Of a stretch of DNA of 64,000 bases, positions 59,651-64,000 are shown in pieces. The DNA lies in the NCBI RefSeq assembly GCF_040412425.1, contig NC_089795.1:76593663-76657662 (forward strand), in the 5' to 3' direction. Numbering within the stretch: position 1 is the stretch's first letter; every line of letters starts with the position of its first letter. The stretch is from Macrobrachium rosenbergii (Eukaryota > Arthropoda > Malacostraca > Decapoda > Palaemonidae). Below the pieces are notes generated by a model. The model was not told where the DNA came from. It was given only the letters and a program-made list of their open reading frames with translations, and did no database searches. The position numbers were made by a program, and so were the translations under genes.

Positions 59651-60059
59651 TAGCGTTTCGAATAAAAAGGTGAGCTTGCAACGGGAGACCAGTTTGGTTT
59701 AAACAAAGAAAAGGTGTGTGGGCACCCTGTATGTCATGAAGATAGTTGTCTCAGTTTGAAAAGTATAGGATAAAAGCTATATGTTGTCAACATAGGCGTA
59801 TGGAAGCTCCTTATAGAACTGGTGTATATGCATAATGTAGGATGTTATATAATGTAGGATGTTAATTATCTATGATATAAAAGGCACTTTGTTGATTGCA
59901 ATCATAGTTTTTAGGACAAAACTAAAGCTTCTGTAAAGATATGCAGTATACAATCGCCCCCCCCCCCAAAAGGATATGTTATTGCTTCCATGGCTACTCA
60001 AAATCTGGATGATGGAGTCAAGAGATAATTTAGGGAAAAGGCAAGTTATAGGTGAAAGT

Positions 60060-60625
60060 TTGTGGTATAAAAAAGGAAGGTTGTAAATGAAGTACGATGT
60101 GGCTAAAGTTTGCACATGCCAGTTTTAATTGGTGACAGTAAAGAAAAAGTGACAGAAACTGGTGTTAGAATTCGAACATGTTTGTACAGTCAAAAAGCTG
60201 AAAACCAGTTTTTGTAAGTGTAAAGGTGTGAGACCAATTTATCACTATGAAGATGGAACATGAGTGTTAATATAAGAACTGTAATAACAAAAGTGGGATT
60301 AAATACAACATATAAAATTGCTGCACAAGATAAAATGTGAATCTGTAGAACGAGAGAAGAGGTTCATTTCAAAAGTTGGAGTGTAACAAATGACTATTCA
60401 GTTAACTCTCCTTTACAGAAATAGTGTAAATAGTGATACAAACTGTCTGCATAGTATGCAGTGACTAGGTAGAGTGAAAAATTACAGATAAAAAAAAGTA
60501 GTGCCGTAAAAAAAAAAAAATGGTTAAGAGGGATATCATAGATCAAGTACTTTGAAGCGGTGTGGTCACGTGGCTAAAATTGGAAAAACATATTATAGCA
60601 GACAATTAAAATGGATTGTATGTTC
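60060..60625 (+). pseudogene. LINE relic C
   Basis: Plus-strand reading: VNEVRCG, then LHMPVLIGDSKEKV (60108-60165), placed where family members have the catalytic 'LLFADDT'; the Asp pair is degraded. LVLEFEHVCTVKKLK follows (60160-60205), matching the 'LV.EFGRVC.RRKLK' helix, then VRPIYHYEDGT. About 300 bp on, DQVL, a stop, then RCGHVAKI (60541-60578) matches the C-terminal 'DQ.VLRW.GHV.RM' signature. Stops and frameshifts occur throughout. The 5' limit is not known; similarity may reach back to about 59720. Confidence 0.6.
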
Positions 60626-61595
60626 AATGATTTTTTATAAGAAAACTTTTGAAATAAATTTTCCATTTTTTATGATTTTTCAAGTGATTAGCTGATGAAA
60701 ACGTTGTTTTACTCGAAATTCTTGGGTGAAAAGGAGATGGAAACCGAAAACGTTCTGGGTACACGAAGCAGCAAAAGCGTTGAGAGAGAAGGATTTTCAT
60801 ATCCATTAAAGTTGAGAATACATGCACGGTAAAAATTATGTGGAGGGTCGATTTACTGCTGATGAGTCTTCTGCATTAGTGTATGAAGCGAACGATGCTG
60901 TGGACAATTTTGCAAAGGGGTTTGACCTCTGATTCAAAAATGAAAACGGCAATTGCAGTGTTCGGTCTTTTGCTTTTCCCGGGAGAAACCCTCCCAATTA
61001 AGGAAAACAGAGTGGGACGAAAAATATAAACATATACCTAAGATATCTGATTTTACCATGTAAGCAGTCAATTAGCGACTACTTTGGGACATTTTAATAG
61101 CCAGCCCAATTTCCATACGAAAAAAGTGTCTCATTTAGCGCTAAAGCGCAAATAATTCACAATAATATAATGGATCTCGATTGCCTAACACTGAAAAACT
61201 AGTTTCTTTGTGGTTTACAGTCATAAATCTACGTACATGGTTTTGCACAGAGCCACTCTTGGTAGGAAGATAATCAAAACGATCCTTTTGCATCCATACC
61301 GTACGTGTCATATCTCCTTGCAGAAACTACCACAAATCAAAAGGGGAAGTTATTTTACTTGTCCCTTCTCTGAATTATGTGACACTAAGTTACTTGCATG
61401 TGCTTTAATAATGCTGATAATCGCTGTTAGCATCTGGCTATACGTCATAATCAATTTATTCTCGAAATTATCAGCTAATCTTCATCACTCCAGGCATAAA
61501 TACGTCACTTTTCAATAGGCAACAGCGCAGACTCTGCATGCACATGCAAACACTCCTTCTTACACAGGCAAGCACACACACAGAGCTTTTATAAT
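60626..61595. other. Non-coding stretch, nothing recognised
   Basis: A 102-codon plus-strand frame at 61210-61518 has no recognised motif. Confidence 0.4.
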
Positions 61596-61650
61596 ATATG
61601 TATATACATATACATACATATATATATATTATAAATACATATATATACAT

Positions 61651-61683
<33 letters not shown>

Positions 61684-61690
61684 ACATACA
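61596..61690. repeat. AT/CA-rich tract
   Basis: Mixed TATATA and TACATA units, imperfect. Confidence 0.9.
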
Positions 61691-61928
61691 TACATATATA
61701 CACGCACGTTTACATACATTCATTAAAATATATATTAAGATATATTTTCTCAACCCTATGCCTTTTCCCAAACAAAATATGGCTTCCAAAAATGAAAAAA
61801 CAAGTCACTGCCACATTCATACTTAAGCTGATGAAAAGTGGAGGAATCTCCTTTGGAGTAAAGGTTCCACATTATTAGCTTTTCACACACCAACACGGAA
61901 GGCTCGTCAAAGTGTATCGGACCCCCCT

Positions 61929-61929
<1 letters not shown>

Positions 61930-61976
<47 letters not shown>
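61930..61976. repeat. (CA)n microsatellite
   Basis: A pure CA run of about 47 bp, adjoining the 3' end of LINE relic D. Confidence 0.98.
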
Positions 61977-61977
<1 letters not shown>

Positions 61978-61979
<2 letters not shown>

Positions 61980-62660
61980 CCCATTCAACCTTAACTTGCA
62001 CGCATTCTTGTCCTCATTTCCAATACCTTTCACCCAAGCTATCTATCCCTTTCTAGGTCCTCCATCCTTCTAAAACCAATGAATTATAAACTCTTTCCAC
62101 CAGTCTATTATAGTCCAATCTTTACATATAAACGAAATATTTCAAAATAATTTGATCAATCCTTTCACGAATCTTTACCAATTCTTCCATGTAACTCCAT
62201 ATATCTCACCCTTTCAATTCTTCCTATGCCATTATACTAAACAAACATTTCATCTCAACGCTTTTATTTTATTTTATTTTATTTTTTTTTTTTTTATTTA
62301 CCATTCGATCATCCAAACTTCACTTTCATAATGGAGAGTTGGCGCACCAGTCCCTTCATTCATTTCCACTTTGGCTTCCATAGTGACTTCAAGTCTCTCT
62401 CCGCAGTCTTTTGCTCACACCTCTTTACCCTTCTTGTTTAACCTAATCTGTGACTCACCGCTTCATTCATCCTGTCAACATCCATCATATTTACTCCCAA
62501 ATACTTGCACGAATCACTTGCTTCCAATTTGCCATTGCCCATATTAAATTTCATTATTCTTCCCGGTTTCTATTTACCCTCGTTACCTTACTCTTTCTCA
62601 TACTTATTCTATCTTTTCCCTCTTGTAAACACTTTCGAACTCTAAACTCATACACACAAC
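61978..62660 (-). pseudogene. LINE relic D
   Basis: Minus-strand reading in order: EFESVYKREKIE (about 62605-62640), matching 'EFGRVCKRRKLK'; LEASDSCKYLGVNM (62485-62526), matching 'LE.VD.FKYLG'; NEAVSHRL; then GTGAPTLHYESEVW (62310-62355), matching 'G.VVPTLLYGSEVW'. A T-rich run (AAAAT units on the minus strand, about 62262-62295) interrupts. ILKYFVYM (62128-62151), a stop, and RLVERVYN (62086-62110) match the 'VLRWFGHVERM...R+VYN' C-terminal block. It is the best-preserved LINE in the window but carries several stops. Confidence 0.7.
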
Positions 62661-62662
62661 AC

Positions 62663-62794
<132 letters not shown>

Positions 62795-63910
62795 AGTACA
62801 TCAATCTAAACGTATGACTGCGAAATAAAAAAAATATATAAAAAATTAAGTAAGAAAAATAAAACCTACTAATAAACCAAGAAAGTTCGGTTAGTGTACC
62901 GGCAGGCAAGAGAGCTCAAACGTACCACGTTTGACGTGCGCGTTACCACCTCTACAAAAATACCTTTCCAATGACTTTTCAGCACCAAGAACATTAAGTT
63001 CTTGGTTTGGTTTGCCTGTCTGCCATAATAATTATGTGAAAACTAACAACCAGATTTCTCTAAGTGAAATTTTACGGTGGACTCAAGACGGGATTTACAG
63101 CGAGGATTTTTTTTTATTGCTATTTTTATTTTTACTGGTCACATACACCTTTAAGGACAATAATTTCTTATTGTTTGATAAAGTTAATGTAACTACATTA
63201 TATTTCGGTAACTATAATATTTTGTCCTGGCATTTACAAGGAGTATATCGTATATTATACAGATTTGAGTAAAATTATGCCAATTGCATTAATGGAGTTT
63301 GCAAACACCGATTATCTTTTTTGGGTCCCACTGCTCTTACTGGGTGCAACGAAAAATGTATATTTTTCAAAACAAACTAAGAAATAATGCTTTTCAAAAG
63401 GTCAATTATTGGGGCATAAAGAATCTTTAAATACTTCATTTGTATTGGTTTGTAAATTATTGTCTTTTTTTAGGCATTAATTCTCTCAGCCAGCATTGGC
63501 AGCGTCTGTGGAATGAGATTAGCAAAGACTTCACAAATTACATCAGGAAATTAGTTCAATTTGTTGCTTAAAAATCATACAGTTTTTCTTTTTTTTTTTT
63601 TTTTTTTTTTTAAGGACGGCCTTACTTACATGACAGCTTTTCCCTTGAATTTTTTTTCCCAATTTGAATTTCAGTTTTAATTTGGCGAAACGGCGCATTC
63701 CTGTCACTTTTCAAATCTCTGGAAGGCATTCAGAAAAATCTTATTTAATATCTTTTCCACTATCAAGGAAAAATTAAGCAATAAAGGAGTTAAAAGAAAA
63801 AGTAAGTAATGGTTGTCACACTTACGTTACGTAGAGCAAATTAACAAGTTCATTTGCATTCACTGTAGAGGCGGTGTGTGAATATTTTACGGCTATGCCC
63901 AATAAAATTC

Positions 63911-63914
<4 letters not shown>
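62795..63914. other. Non-coding stretch with poly-T
   Basis: A T-run of about 20 bp lies at 63593-63612. A 113-codon plus-strand frame at 62931-63272 has no recognised motif. Confidence 0.45.

Positions 63915-63986
<72 letters not shown>
63915..63986. repeat. (GA)n microsatellite
   Basis: A pure GA run of about 72 bp near the window end. Confidence 0.98.
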
Positions 63987-63989
<3 letters not shown>

Positions 63990-64000
63990 CACTGTAAAGG

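Overview
The window looks like non-coding, repeat-rich DNA from an arthropod nuclear genome. A decapod crustacean is my best guess. The signs are roughly two-thirds A+T, about thirty (GA)n/(CT)n tracts and nearly twenty long (AT)n tracts, tRNA-derived SINEs, and decayed LINE and Ty3/gypsy reverse transcriptase remains. Nothing looks bacterial. The decapod call rests on general familiarity with such genomes, not on a search. I found no intact host gene, no functional tRNA or rRNA gene and no CRISPR array. Most open frames here are poly-ER, SL or IY translations of microsatellites, or chance frames.

Layout. 0-16 kb: sparse sequence with GA/CT tracts, a broken Ty3/gypsy reverse transcriptase relic on the minus strand (3.1-3.9 kb), a G-quadruplex-type motif at 7.29 kb, SINE copy 1 (11.3-11.6 kb) and LINE relic A (15.8-16.3 kb). 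16-25 kb: large microsatellites, a (GGA)n tract, a decayed ~130-bp tandem array (20.6-21.2 kb), a 21-copy alternating minisatellite (22.27-23.65 kb), a 27-bp array (24.3 kb) and several fragments of one dispersed repeat. 25-38 kb: a possible LINE tail, facing GA/CT pairs (29.2 and 30.6 kb), SINE copy 2 with an 18-bp target-site duplication (33.25 kb) and a composite tRNA-headed element (37.56 kb). 38-50 kb: SINE copy 3 sitting inside a multi-hairpin element (42.3-43.0 kb), a fold-back locus embedded in (AT)n (46.4-46.7 kb), and LINE relic E interrupted by a second copy of the multi-hairpin element (48.25-49.9 kb). 50-64 kb: a 132-bp-arm fold-back (50.4 kb), a hairpin overlapping a tRNA-like head (53.9 kb), a microsatellite-tailed repeat in two copies (54.6 and 59.2 kb), and LINE relics B, C and D (59.0-62.7 kb).

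The history can be read from nested insertions: a LINE was interrupted by the multi-hairpin element, and another copy of that element was then hit by a SINE. The most unusual material is the ~395-bp element built almost entirely of stem-loops, and the set of near-perfect inverted duplications associated with (AT)n tracts or tRNA-like heads. One weak candidate exon (38,322-38,515) is the only hint of host coding sequence.
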